NCBI RefSeq assembly: GCF_025354435.1
Contig: NZ_JANXMU010000002.1
Span: 1 to 64,000 of the forward strand
Source: Rhodoferax sp.
GTDB lineage: Bacteria; Pseudomonadota; Gammaproteobacteria; Burkholderiales; Burkholderiaceae_C
Length of the DNA: 64,000 nt
Direction of reading: 5' to 3'
In this document: piece after piece, positions 53,091 to 61,452 of the stretch
Numbering within the stretch: the stretch's first letter is position 1
Layout: the number at the start of each line of letters is the position of its first letter
Translations under genes and position numbers: made by a program
The notes under the pieces: model-generated
What the model was told of the DNA's origin: nothing
What the model saw: only the letters and a program-made list of their open reading frames with translations
Database searches by the model: none

Positions 53091-53753
53091 CTACAACTTT
53101 CCGTACTGCGTGCCGCCCGTCTTGCCCCCGCCCTCCAGCGGCATCAGGTCCGACAGGTATTCCTGCTCACCCACACGCACCAGCGGCGGTGCCTTGCCGC
53201 GCTGCAGGGCGGCCATGAAGGCGGCGCGCTCTTCGGCGGACACGGCGGGGTAGCGGTGGCGTGCCAGCGGGGTGGCCGCGGGGGCTCCGGCTTTGGCCGG
53301 GGTGACCGGTGCGCGTTGCGCCGCGACCACCGAGCCACCAGGTCGGGCTGTGTCGCTGGACCGGGCGGAGCGCTCAAACGGCTCCTCGGTTTCGCTCACC
53401 CGCCAGTAAATGCCATCGATCACCACCCCGTAGCGCTGGTAGGCAGCCGTGCGCATGCTCTCTTCCATGGCGTAAAAGCTCTTGGTCCGCGCCTGGGCCC
53501 CCGCCACAAACGACTTCGCCACATCCACCATGGCAATGAAGCGGTGGTGCCGCTCGTCCACTGGCATCACCTTGAAGCGGTACATGTTGGAGACCACCTC
53601 CATCGACAAAAACGTCTCCCGGATCGATTGGTACAGGCACTCCTTGCGGTACGCCTTGCGCTCTTCCAGATCCATGCGCTGGCTGGGGGAAGCTGCCAGC
53701 GTGTTCCCGGGCGCTGGCGTGGTGCGGAGGAGTTTTTTGAGGAAGGCGAACAT
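53091..53753 (-). CDS. Conserved hypothetical protein
   Basis: The 220-residue soluble protein starts MFAFLKKLLRTTPAPGN. Its ordered core is residues about 25-125 (ERKAYRKECLYQSIRETFLS, NMYRFKVMPVDERHHRFIAM, MRTAAYQRYGVVIDGIYWRV). A Pro/Ala-rich linker follows, then a short C-terminal segment with RVGEQEYLSDLMPLEGGGKT that looks conserved. I do not recognise the family; it resembles proteins restricted to Burkholderiales. It is monocistronic, convergent with icd and divergent from the GH2 lipoprotein gene. Confidence 0.65.
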   Translation of the reverse strand: MFAFLKKLLRTTPAPGNTLAASPSQRMDLEERKAYRKECLYQSIRETFLSMEVVSNMYRFKVMPVDERHHRFIAMVDVAKSFVAGAQARTKSFYAMEESMRTAAYQRYGVVIDGIYWRVSETEEPFERSARSSDTARPGGSVVAAQRAPVTPAKAGAPAATPLARHRYPAVSAEERAAFMAALQRGKAPPLVRVGEQEYLSDLMPLEGGGKTGGTQYGKL

Positions 53754-54147
53754 GGGGTGGCTGAGGGTGGAACTTGCGGTCTATTTTGCGCTGTCCAGTG
53801 CGCCGTCGCGCAGCCTCACTCTCCCCAGAAATTGTCCAGGTCCTCCATGGCGGTGGTCCATGCACGAATAGATACGTAAATTTTTTATAGCCCCTCTTTA
53901 CAATTACTAATTATTAGTAATAATAAGAAAAAATCTATCTGTAGCGGGGCGTAGAAATTCATATTCGTCTGAACCGCATGCCTGCTGGCGGTGCGCTGAA
54001 GTCGCCCATCCCCTTGTCGCCCTCGCTCTGCCACACAACTCTCTGGAGGCTGCCTATGCGTTGATTTACCACCTACACGAGCATGTCGACGTGCGGGCCT
54101 AGCGCCGGTACATCGTGTTCCTTAACGACAACCAAAAACAAAAAACT
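53754..54147. other. Intergenic region with an AT-rich island upstream of the GH2 gene
   Basis: About 394 bp without a convincing gene. At 53880-53935 lies an AT-rich island with ACTAATTATTAGTAATAATA, strikingly different from the GC-rich surroundings. A short frame ending at 54101 (reading EAAYALIYHLHEHVDVRA) could be a gene remnant but is too short to support. The gene at 54148 has no evident Shine-Dalgarno. Confidence 0.45.
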
Positions 54148-56940
54148 ATGAGACAAACCAAGCTTCTGTTGGCCACTGTGCTGGTCCCGCTGATCCTGGC
54201 GGGCTGTGGCGGCGGATCCGACTCCCCGGCCGCACTGACTGAAAAAGACCAGCCCATCACCGCCAGCGCCAAAGCCGCGGTGGTCGCGCCGCGATTGACC
54301 ACACCGTGGACCAACATCGCCTTGCAGGCCGCGATTCCGCTACCCGAATATCCCCGCCCACAACTCACCCGTGCGGACTGGATCAACCTCAACGGCAAAT
54401 GGAGCTACAACGGCGGCAATGCCGCGCCCAGTGCCGAAAACCCACCCTCCACGGCACCGTCTTTTCCGGCCAGTCCCGAGCAGGTGCTGGTGCCTTACCC
54501 GGTAGAGTCGTATCTGTCCGGCATCCAGCGTATGAACGAGCGCAACCTTTGGTACAAGCGCAGTTTTGAGATTCCCGCAGGCTGGAGCGGCAAGCATGTG
54601 AAGCTGAACTTCGGTGCCGTCGACCGCAAAGCCACCGTGTACGTGAACGGCCAGCAGGTTGGCCAGCACTCGGGTGGTTACGACGCTTTTGCGTTTGACA
54701 TCACGCCCTACCTGCGTGCTGGCAGCAATGAGCTGGTGGTGGGTGCCTTCGATCCCACTACGGGCGACGACATGCTGGGCAAGCAAACCAACAACCCCGG
54801 CGGCATCTTCTACACGCCCAGCTCTGGTATCTGGCAAACCGTATGGCTGGAGCCTGTGGCGGCACCGCACATCACCCGGCTGGACATGACACCCGATGTG
54901 GTGGCGGGCCGCTTGCGCGTCATCGTGCGGGGAGATGGCCTGACCAACCAGACCGTCGAAGCCATTGCTTCGTCGAACGGCACCACCTTGGCCGTCGCGG
55001 CTGGCCGTACCGGTGTGGAATTCACCATTCCGATCCCGAACGCGCGTCTGTGGTCGCCCGATGATCCATTTTTGTACGACCTGAAGGTACGCCTGCGCAA
55101 CGGCGGCATCGTGGTTGACGAAGTGGGCAGCTATTTCGGCATGCGGTCGATCACCGTGGGCACGGTGGGTGGCGTGCCGCGGCCGCTGCTGAACGGCAAA
55201 TTTGTGTTCCAGTACGGACCGCTGGACCAGGGCTTCTGGCCCGATGGCCTGTACACCGCGCCTACCGACGACGCGCTGAAGTTTGATCTGCAGGCCAGCA
55301 AAGACCTGGGCTTCAACATGGTGCGCAAGCACATCAAGGTGGAGCCACAGCGTTGGTTTTACTGGGCCGACAAGCTGGGCCTGATGGTCTGGCAGGACAT
55401 GCCCAACGCCTGGGATGTGGACGATAACGCCGCCGTGCGCGCACGGGTAGAGGCCGAAGACCGCGAGATTGTCGATGAACACCGTTCCTCGCCCGCCGTC
55501 GTCACCTGGGTGATCTTCAATGAAAGTTGGGGCGACTTCGACATGGTGCGCATGGCCAATACCTTCAAGGCCTGGGACCCCAGCCGCCTGGTCAACACGC
55601 ACTCGGGCATCAACTGGGCACCTGGCGACTCGGGTGCGGGTGACCTGATCGACACGCACGACTACCCGGGCCCTGTGGCCCCCGCCTACCAGCCCAACCG
55701 CCCGGCCATGCTGGGTGAATTCGGCGGCAATGGGCTGCGTATTGAGGGCCACGTGTGGAACCCTGATTCCACCTGCTGCTACATCAACTACCCGGATTCT
55801 GCGGCGCTGACGCAGGTCTACACCAGCCAGGTCAATTCCCTGCGCGAGCTGCAAGGCTCCAAAGGTTTGAGTGGCGCGGTGTACACCGAAATCACCGACG
55901 TGGAAGACGAGATGAACGGCTTCCTGACCTACGACCGCCAGGTCAAAAAGGTGGACTTCGCTGCCGTTCGTGCTGCCAACCTGGCCTTGATCAACGGGGA
56001 TCCGTACCTGCGCCTGGGGGCTCCGTATTCGTTCCGCACCGTCACGCCTACCGTCACCGACCGCTACCTGCGCCACGACAATGGCTTGGGCGTGACGACG
56101 CAGGCGAACGCCAGCAGCCCCGAGTTGCTTAAGAAGGACGCATCGTGGAAGGTGATGCCCGGTTTGGCTGATGCCAGCTGCCTCTCGTTTGAGGCTATCA
56201 ACGAGCCGGGCAAATACCTGCGGCACTTCAACGCGCGTCTGCGGCTGGACCTGAACGACAACAGCAGCCAATTCGGACAAGACGCGACCTTCTGCGCCAA
56301 AAAGGGCCTGGACGGCGGCGGCACCATCTCGCTGGAGTCGAAGAACCTGCCGGGCCGCTACATCCGCCACGCCAACTCAGAGGTCTGGCTGGATCCGCTG
56401 CAAGACACCAGTAGCTTCCGTGCCGATGCGTCCTGGGCGGCAGAAACCGGTTTGTGGCACAGCAGTGTGTTGCTGCCGCTGGGTGAGATGCGTTCGGTGC
56501 GCGTACTGACCCCCGGCTTCGACAACCGCTTCATCCGGCACATCAATGGCGTGGCCAACACCGCCGTGGTGGATGCCAACAGCCCGAACGTGCTCAAGCT
56601 CGATGCCACCTGGAAGATCGTTGCCGGCCTGTCGGATGCCAGCTGCTACTCGTTCGAGTCGAAGAACTTCCCGGGGGAATACCTGCGCCATGCCGACTCC
56701 CGCATCCACCGGGATCCGCCGAATGGCACCGACCTGTTCCGGGACGATGCCACCTTCTGCGCCCAGGCCAGCACGGTAGGCGGTGTGCGCTTCTCGGCAC
56801 TGAAATACCCGGACTGCTACCTGCGCCATTACGACTCGGAAGTCTGGATCGCCGATGGCCGTGGCGGTGCGGCATGGAACACGGCGAGCGGCTACCTGCA
56901 AGATAGCCGGTGGTCCATCGACGGCGCCTGGGCTCCCTGA
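54148..56940 (+). CDS. Glycoside hydrolase family 2 lipoprotein with two C-terminal AbfB-type domains
   Basis: The 930-residue protein has a lipoprotein signal ending LILAGCGGG. It is followed by the GH2 sugar-binding jelly roll (NLWYKRSFEIPAGWSGKHVK, residues about 125-250), an Ig-like domain and a TIM barrel. The likely acid/base is E459 (VIFNESWGD) and the likely nucleophile E524 (MLGEFGG). From about residue 630 two tandem AbfB/CBM42-type beta-trefoil domains follow (DRYLRHDNG, GKYLRHFN, GRYIRHAN; then NRFIRHING, GEYLRHAD, CYLRHYDS). It probably removes sugars from arabinose-decorated plant polysaccharides at the cell surface. The GH2-AbfB combination is uncommon. Flanking AT-rich islands suggest transfer. 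A terminator follows. Confidence 0.88.
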   Translation: MRQTKLLLATVLVPLILAGCGGGSDSPAALTEKDQPITASAKAAVVAPRLTTPWTNIALQAAIPLPEYPRPQLTRADWINLNGKWSYNGGNAAPSAENPPSTAPSFPASPEQVLVPYPVESYLSGIQRMNERNLWYKRSFEIPAGWSGKHVKLNFGAVDRKATVYVNGQQVGQHSGGYDAFAFDITPYLRAGSNELVVGAFDPTTGDDMLGKQTNNPGGIFYTPSSGIWQTVWLEPVAAPHITRLDMTPDVVAGRLRVIVRGDGLTNQTVEAIASSNGTTLAVAAGRTGVEFTIPIPNARLWSPDDPFLYDLKVRLRNGGIVVDEVGSYFGMRSITVGTVGGVPRPLLNGKFVFQYGPLDQGFWPDGLYTAPTDDALKFDLQASKDLGFNMVRKHIKVEPQRWFYWADKLGLMVWQDMPNAWDVDDNAAVRARVEAEDREIVDEHRSSPAVVTWVIFNESWGDFDMVRMANTFKAWDPSRLVNTHSGINWAPGDSGAGDLIDTHDYPGPVAPAYQPNRPAMLGEFGGNGLRIEGHVWNPDSTCCYINYPDSAALTQVYTSQVNSLRELQGSKGLSGAVYTEITDVEDEMNGFLTYDRQVKKVDFAAVRAANLALINGDPYLRLGAPYSFRTVTPTVTDRYLRHDNGLGVTTQANASSPELLKKDASWKVMPGLADASCLSFEAINEPGKYLRHFNARLRLDLNDNSSQFGQDATFCAKKGLDGGGTISLESKNLPGRYIRHANSEVWLDPLQDTSSFRADASWAAETGLWHSSVLLPLGEMRSVRVLTPGFDNRFIRHINGVANTAVVDANSPNVLKLDATWKIVAGLSDASCYSFESKNFPGEYLRHADSRIHRDPPNGTDLFRDDATFCAQASTVGGVRFSALKYPDCYLRHYDSEVWIADGRGGAAWNTASGYLQDSRWSIDGAWAP

Positions 56941-57018
56941 GCCGGGGCTGACACCCTCCACCCAGGAGGTGATTGAGAAGGCCTCGCTCCCCACCGGGCG
57001 GGGCCATTTCAAGGCATA

Positions 57019-57066
57019 GGCATGCAGCCCTACCTAGAGGGGCAACCGGGTTTGCATGCCTTTTTT
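57019..57066 (+). terminator. Rho-independent terminator after the GH2 gene
   Basis: GGCATGCA (57019-57026) pairs with TGCATGCC (57053-57060), with an inner GC-rich loop, followed by TTTTTT. Confidence 0.85.
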
Positions 57067-57140
57067 ATAAGTAATAATAGTTATGCCAAATGGCATTTTC
57101 TATGACTAATAATTATTGAATTTATAACAAAGGAGACAAC

Positions 57141-57650
57141 ATGCAGAAAATGTGGATCGCGGCCGCCGTATTGTGGGGGGCCTCTTGGGGAGCCCAGGCT
57201 ACGCCTGTCAGCTACGACTTCAGCGCCAATGTGACCGCGGGCGCGCTCAGCGGCTCGACGGTGAATGGTTTTTTTACCTTTGATTCCAGCAGTGTGCTGC
57301 CCTCGCAAAGCATCGATGCGACCGGCCTGTTGACGGACTTCGGTTTCAACTGGGGCGGTGTGGCCTACACCGCAGCAAACGTCGGTGCGGGCTACCTCAG
57401 CTTCGATGCTTCCGGTGCGCTGGAGGATTTCTTGTTTGGCAATTCCTGCGTTGCGGGTAGCTGCTCGGTGGTGAACAACGGCCAGGACTGGATGCTGGCT
57501 TCGTATAGTTTTAGCTTTGCCGAGGGCAGTGACGTACTGTTCTCCGATGCGCCCAGCTTCTCGCTGCACAACGTGCCCGAGCCCAGCAGCGTGGTGCTGC
57601 TGGGCCTGGCGCTAGCGCTGCTGCCGATGGTGCGCAAAAAGAAGTCTTGA
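57141..57650 (+). CDS. PEP-CTERM sorting-signal protein
   Basis: The 169-residue exported protein has a signal peptide (MQKMWIAAAVLWGASWGAQAT). It ends with the PEP-CTERM tripartite signal: VPEPSS, a hydrophobic helix (VVLLGLALALLPMV) and a basic tail RKKKS. The exosortase system would process it and anchor or release it at the cell surface. The middle part is strand-rich and lacks a named domain (YDFSANVTAGALSGSTVNGF; a VAGSCS region with a possible disulfide pair). No exosortase is in the window. An AAAGGAG ribosome site precedes the ATG, and an AT-rich island lies just upstream. Confidence 0.9.
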   Translation: MQKMWIAAAVLWGASWGAQATPVSYDFSANVTAGALSGSTVNGFFTFDSSSVLPSQSIDATGLLTDFGFNWGGVAYTAANVGAGYLSFDASGALEDFLFGNSCVAGSCSVVNNGQDWMLASYSFSFAEGSDVLFSDAPSFSLHNVPEPSSVVLLGLALALLPMVRKKKS

Positions 57651-57695
57651 GGCTACGCTGAATAAGTCCTAGCGCGCCTTGGTACATAGGGCGCG

Positions 57696-59021
57696 CTATA
57701 GCGTCAGCGCAAAGCCATCCACGATGGCCCCCGGCGCGCTCACGCTCTGCAACTGCCTTGCGCCGTACGTGCCATCTGCAGGCACCAGCTCGGCCACATC
57801 CGTCAGCGCCACCAGGCCCGGCCCAAACATGCGTAAAAACGAATCGTCAAACCGCATCACCGCGATCGGGGCAACGATCTGGCCGTCTTCCACCCAGAAG
57901 CAGGCGAAGCGGGTCATGCCGGTCATGCGGCAGGCTTGGCGGTCGCTGTAGTTGAGGTAGTGCAGGTTGCTGATGAACACCCCCGTGCCCAGGGTTTTGA
58001 GCACTTCGGCCTCGGGCAGGGTGCCGGGGGCCATGGACAGGGATTCGGGGCTTTCGCCTTCACCGCTGCCGTTGGTGGGCACGCCGTATTCCACCGCGCT
58101 GCGCGGGGCTGTCAAGCTTGCTTCCACCTGGCCTGCGCGCACTAGGGGCACTGCGTCGGGCTTGGTGAAGCCGTCGGGCTGGAAGCGCGGGGCGATGCCG
58201 TCTGCGGTAGCCTCTGTCAGGCTGACGAGGAGGCTGAGGGCGGCTTTGCCCTGGTGGGCTAGCAGCAGGGTGGAGGTGCCGGTTTTCAAATCTTTCAAGC
58301 CAAAGCCGCCCCAGGCCAGGGTGCCTAGCAGCTCGGCCACGGCCACGGGGCTGAAGTAGACGCGGTAGGCACCAGGGGCCAGGGCTTTAGGGGGCAGCGC
58401 CAGCAGGGCCAGGCGGGTGCGGGCCTCGGCCACGCGGCGGGCGAATTCCGGGGTTTGCCAGTCGGTGCCCGCGTAGCTGCATTTCACGGCTTGGTCCTTC
58501 TCGCGGTACAGGCACCAGTCGAAATGGAAGCTTTCCACGCTGTGCCAGTTGCGCTGGCCGCGGCTGTCGGCAAAGGCGCGCAGCACGCTGCCACCGGCGT
58601 AGAAACCCACCAGGTCGGTGCCGGTGGCGTGTTCGGCCACGGCGGCGATCAGTTGCTGCGGCGTGGGCAAGGTGCCGCTGGCGCTGCGCGCGGTGTCTAC
58701 CACTGCGTCGGGTAGCAGTAGGTAGGCATCGTCAGGCACCAAGGGCAACTGCTCCAATAAGGCCGCACGCTCGGCCAGCAGGGCTGCGGTGTCGGTGGCT
58801 AGGTCGCCGCCCAGGCTGATGCTGCTGGAGGCGCGCTTGTGGCCCGTCACCACGCTGACGGTGCCGTAGCGCTGGTCCACGTGGGTGGCCTGGCGCACCT
58901 GGGCGTGGTTGAAGCGGATGAAGTCGGAGGCTTCTGCGGTGAAGTACAGCGTGACGCGGTCGGCCCCGGCCACGGGCGTGCAGACGGCGGCGGCAAGGTG
59001 TTGGAAGTAGCTTGGCATCAT
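57696..59021 (-). CDS. TldE/PmbA-type metallopeptidase-family protein
   Basis: The 441-residue protein is the non-catalytic partner of a TldD-like protease. It starts MMPSYFQHLAAAVCTPVAGADRV, shows TldD/PmbA fold features (QRYGTVSVVTGHKRASSSISLGG; FYAGGSVLRAFADSRGQRNW; GVFISNLHYLNYSDRQACRMTGMTRFACFWVEDGQIV) and lacks the HExxxH motif. TldD/TldE pairs degrade or mature peptides such as microcin precursors or CcdA. The start at 59021 overlaps the tldD stop by 4 bp (ATGA). The downstream frame to 59420 lies inside tldD and is not used. Confidence 0.88.
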   Translation of the reverse strand: MMPSYFQHLAAAVCTPVAGADRVTLYFTAEASDFIRFNHAQVRQATHVDQRYGTVSVVTGHKRASSSISLGGDLATDTAALLAERAALLEQLPLVPDDAYLLLPDAVVDTARSASGTLPTPQQLIAAVAEHATGTDLVGFYAGGSVLRAFADSRGQRNWHSVESFHFDWCLYREKDQAVKCSYAGTDWQTPEFARRVAEARTRLALLALPPKALAPGAYRVYFSPVAVAELLGTLAWGGFGLKDLKTGTSTLLLAHQGKAALSLLVSLTEATADGIAPRFQPDGFTKPDAVPLVRAGQVEASLTAPRSAVEYGVPTNGSGEGESPESLSMAPGTLPEAEVLKTLGTGVFISNLHYLNYSDRQACRMTGMTRFACFWVEDGQIVAPIAVMRFDDSFLRMFGPGLVALTDVAELVPADGTYGARQLQSVSAPGAIVDGFALTL

Positions 59022-60475
59022 GCGGCTCCGCCAAACACCGACACGCCCTTGAACAGGCAGGCGGGCGAAGCATGGCCCACGCGGATCACCTGGTTGGGTT
59101 CGCCTTTGCCGCAGTAGGGCGTGCCCATGACCTGGAAGGTGGATGCATCGCCCACCATGGCCAATGAGCGCCAGAACCCGGCGGAAATGCCGCGGTAGTT
59201 GGGCCGTTTGACGATTTCGGCCAGCTGGCCGTGGCGCACCATCTGGCCCCATTCGCAGCCAAACTGGAACTTGTTGCGTGAATCGTCGATGCTCCACGAC
59301 GCGTTGGTGCGCAGCACGATGCCGTAGTCCATGCTGGCAACCATCTGCGCCAGGCTGCTGTCGCCGGGCGCGATGTTGAGGTTGCTCATGCGGTCGATGG
59401 GCGCGCGGTTCCAGTTGCACGCGCGGGTGGTGGCCACGCCGCCCATGCCCGGTGCCAGGGCTTGTACCCGGGCCTGTGACAGGCTGCCGCCCAGCGGGCG
59501 CTGCAGGATGCCGTGGCGGATGATCCAGGCCTGCTGGGCTTCGGTGCCGTCGTCGTCAAACGCGAAACCGGCAAATTCATGCGCCTGGTCGGGTGCGAAG
59601 CTCACGTTGAGCAGCGGGCTGCCGTAGGCGTAGTGGCCAAACATGTCCAGCGTCACAAAGCTGGTGCCCGCAAAGTTGCGCTCGTCGCCCAGGATGCGGT
59701 CCAGCTCCAGCGGGTGGCCGATGCTTTCGTGGATCTGCAGCATCATCTGGTCGGGCATCAGCAGCACGTCCATTACGCCGGTGGGGCAGTTGGCGGCGCG
59801 TGCCAACTCCAGGGCCTCGCGGGCCACGCGTGGGCCGTCCTGGGCGAAGCCTGCGCGGTCCAGCACCTCCAGGCCGCCCTGCTGGCAAAAGCCGTTGTAC
59901 TGGCCGGCCGAGGTGCGGGTTTGCGTGTCGTTGTTGGCACTGGCCACGGCGGTGATGTTGGGCACCACAAAGTCCCAGCTCTGCGCCATGTGGCCGCCGT
60001 CGCTGGTCACCAGTGTTTGCTCGGTGTGGGTGGTCCACAGGGCGGCGCTGCGGTCCACGATCTCCGCGCCGATGTTGGCGCTGGCGCACACCTCCTTGAG
60101 CAGGTCGAAGCGCTCGGCCAGCGTGGTCTGGGCCACCGGGCGCTGGTTGGAGGATGTGAAGCTGCCGGTCGCGCTGGGCCGGGGTGCATCGCGGAAATCG
60201 AACACGCTGTGTGCGGCGCTGGCGGCGGCCAAAGACTGGGCCTGGGCAAAGGCCTGGCGCAGGCCGTGGTCAGACACATCGCTGGTGGCGGCAAAGCCCT
60301 GGCCGCCGCCGTGCTGCACGCAGACCATCACCCCGGTATCGCGCTCGCGGCTGGGGGCTTCGGCCACGTCGTTGCGCACGGTCAGGCGCTCGGCGGATTC
60401 GGTGACGAAACGGGCGGACCAGAAGTCCAGCCCGGTGGGGGCGGCGGATTGTGCAAGGGCGGCGATGCGGGGCAT
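59018..60475 (-). CDS. TldD-type zinc metallopeptidase
   Basis: The 485-residue protease carries the TldD zinc motif HExxxH in QIHESIGHPLELDRILGDERNFAGTSF. It has the N-terminal TldD domain with TGVMVCVQHGGGQGFAATSDVS and a C-terminal ACNWNRAPIDRMSNLNIAPGD block with the third zinc ligand region. With its overlapping TldE partner it should form the heterodimeric protease. The ATG at 60475 (MPRIAALAQ) is the real start; the frame runs further to 60529, but those 18 residues are translated from a dispersed repeat and should not be included. Confidence 0.9.
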   Translation of the reverse strand: MPRIAALAQSAAPTGLDFWSARFVTESAERLTVRNDVAEAPSRERDTGVMVCVQHGGGQGFAATSDVSDHGLRQAFAQAQSLAAASAAHSVFDFRDAPRPSATGSFTSSNQRPVAQTTLAERFDLLKEVCASANIGAEIVDRSAALWTTHTEQTLVTSDGGHMAQSWDFVVPNITAVASANNDTQTRTSAGQYNGFCQQGGLEVLDRAGFAQDGPRVAREALELARAANCPTGVMDVLLMPDQMMLQIHESIGHPLELDRILGDERNFAGTSFVTLDMFGHYAYGSPLLNVSFAPDQAHEFAGFAFDDDGTEAQQAWIIRHGILQRPLGGSLSQARVQALAPGMGGVATTRACNWNRAPIDRMSNLNIAPGDSSLAQMVASMDYGIVLRTNASWSIDDSRNKFQFGCEWGQMVRHGQLAEIVKRPNYRGISAGFWRSLAMVGDASTFQVMGTPYCGKGEPNQVIRVGHASPACLFKGVSVFGGAA

Positions 60476-60476
60476 G

Positions 60477-60543
60477 GTGCTATGGAATAAATAGCTACTA
60501 GCGTAGGTGGTATATGCGCTAGAAGCCAATTGTTTATAAATTC
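60477..60543 (+). repeat. Dispersed palindromic repeat upstream of the tldD-like gene
   Basis: The copy reads GTGCTATGGAATAAATAGCT, ACTAGCGTAGGTGGTATAT, GCGCTAGAAGCCAATTG, TTTATAAATTCT. It covers the 5' untranslated region of the tldD-like gene, directly before its ATG, so it is likely transcribed. Confidence 0.9.
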
Positions 60544-60782
60544 TGAAAATGTGCCACCCATGCTACAGCCAGAATAGACTTTGGCGGCACCCTGTAGCCA
60601 AGTCCCGGGTAGGGCCTCTGAAAACCTGTTACGCGATGTGACCGATTAGCGGGCACAAAAATCGCATAATCCCTGACTGCTGGTACGACGCACGGTGTGG
60701 TGTCTTACCAGGTGGGCAAGCCTTGACGACACAACTGCCAACTCTGCGGCCGCCAGAGCGGGCACGAACCGGACACACTGCG

Positions 60783-61388
60783 ATGAACTCTTTTTTAGAC
60801 CTCTTTCAGCTCTATTTGCTGCCCTTTGCCATCGGACTCGCCATGGTGGGTTTGTACATGCTGCTGCGCGGCCTGGGCAAGCACGACGACACGCTGGGGA
60901 CGGCTTCGGCCTTTGTCGCCACGCAGCCACGCGCCGTGCTGGCGGCGGTGCCCGTGGCCCCCACCGTGCAGGCACCCATGGTGGTGCCCGAACCATCGGG
61001 CCTGGCGCACAAAGATCTGCTGGTGGTGGACGACTCGGCCGTGGCCCGCGCCAAACTGCGCAAGCTGCTGGAGGGCGCTGGCTACACCGTTGCGTTGGCC
61101 AATGACGGTGCCCAGGCGCTGGAGGTGCTGGCCACCGGCAGCTTCTCGGTACTGATCACCGACCTGGAAATGCCCAACATGAACGGTTTCGAGCTGATTG
61201 CCGCCGTGCAGGGCAATATGGACACCGAAGACATGCCCATCGTCGCCATCACCGGTCACGACGAAATGCAGGCCCGCGTGCACGACTGCCAGGGCCTGTA
61301 CGGCATCTTCAAGAAACCCTGGAACGACCGCGAACTGCTCAAGCGCGTGGCCACCCTGGTGCAGATGCGGCAAAAAACGGCAGCCTGA
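60783..61388 (+). CDS. Membrane-anchored receiver-domain protein
   Basis: The 201-residue protein starts MNSFLDLFQLYLLPFAIGLA with one membrane helix (residues about 8-29). A Pro/Ala linker follows, then a CheY-like receiver domain (LLVVDDSAVARAKLRKLLEG with the acidic pair DD near residue 80). The phosphoacceptor aspartate lies in ITDLEMPNMNGFELI, the conserved Thr in VAITGHDE and the Lys in FKKPW. There is no output domain. A tethered receiver without effector is unusual; it may sequester phosphate or bring a partner to the membrane. The ATG at 60783 is the natural start of the hydrophobic helix; the frame begins at 60723. Confidence 0.85.
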   Translation: MNSFLDLFQLYLLPFAIGLAMVGLYMLLRGLGKHDDTLGTASAFVATQPRAVLAAVPVAPTVQAPMVVPEPSGLAHKDLLVVDDSAVARAKLRKLLEGAGYTVALANDGAQALEVLATGSFSVLITDLEMPNMNGFELIAAVQGNMDTEDMPIVAITGHDEMQARVHDCQGLYGIFKKPWNDRELLKRVATLVQMRQKTAA

Positions 61389-61410
61389 GCAGCCTCTTGC
61401 CATCCCCCCA

Positions 61411-61436
61411 AAAGCCGCATCGCTGCGGCTTTTTTT
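61411..61436 (+). terminator. Rho-independent terminator after the receiver gene
   Basis: AAAGCCGC (61411-61418) pairs with GCGGCTTT (61425-61432), followed by TTTT and an A-run on the 5' side. It can serve the convergent nitrilase gene as well. Confidence 0.88.
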
Positions 61437-61452
61437 GTGGGCGATTAGGGGA

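Noticed and set aside
53989-54101. Short frames in the gap before the GH2 gene
   Set aside because: Too short, no family match, no ribosome-binding site; possibly decayed coding DNA.
54340-56370. A 676-codon minus-strand frame
   Set aside because: Antisense shadow of the GH2-AbfB gene; no recognisable domain.
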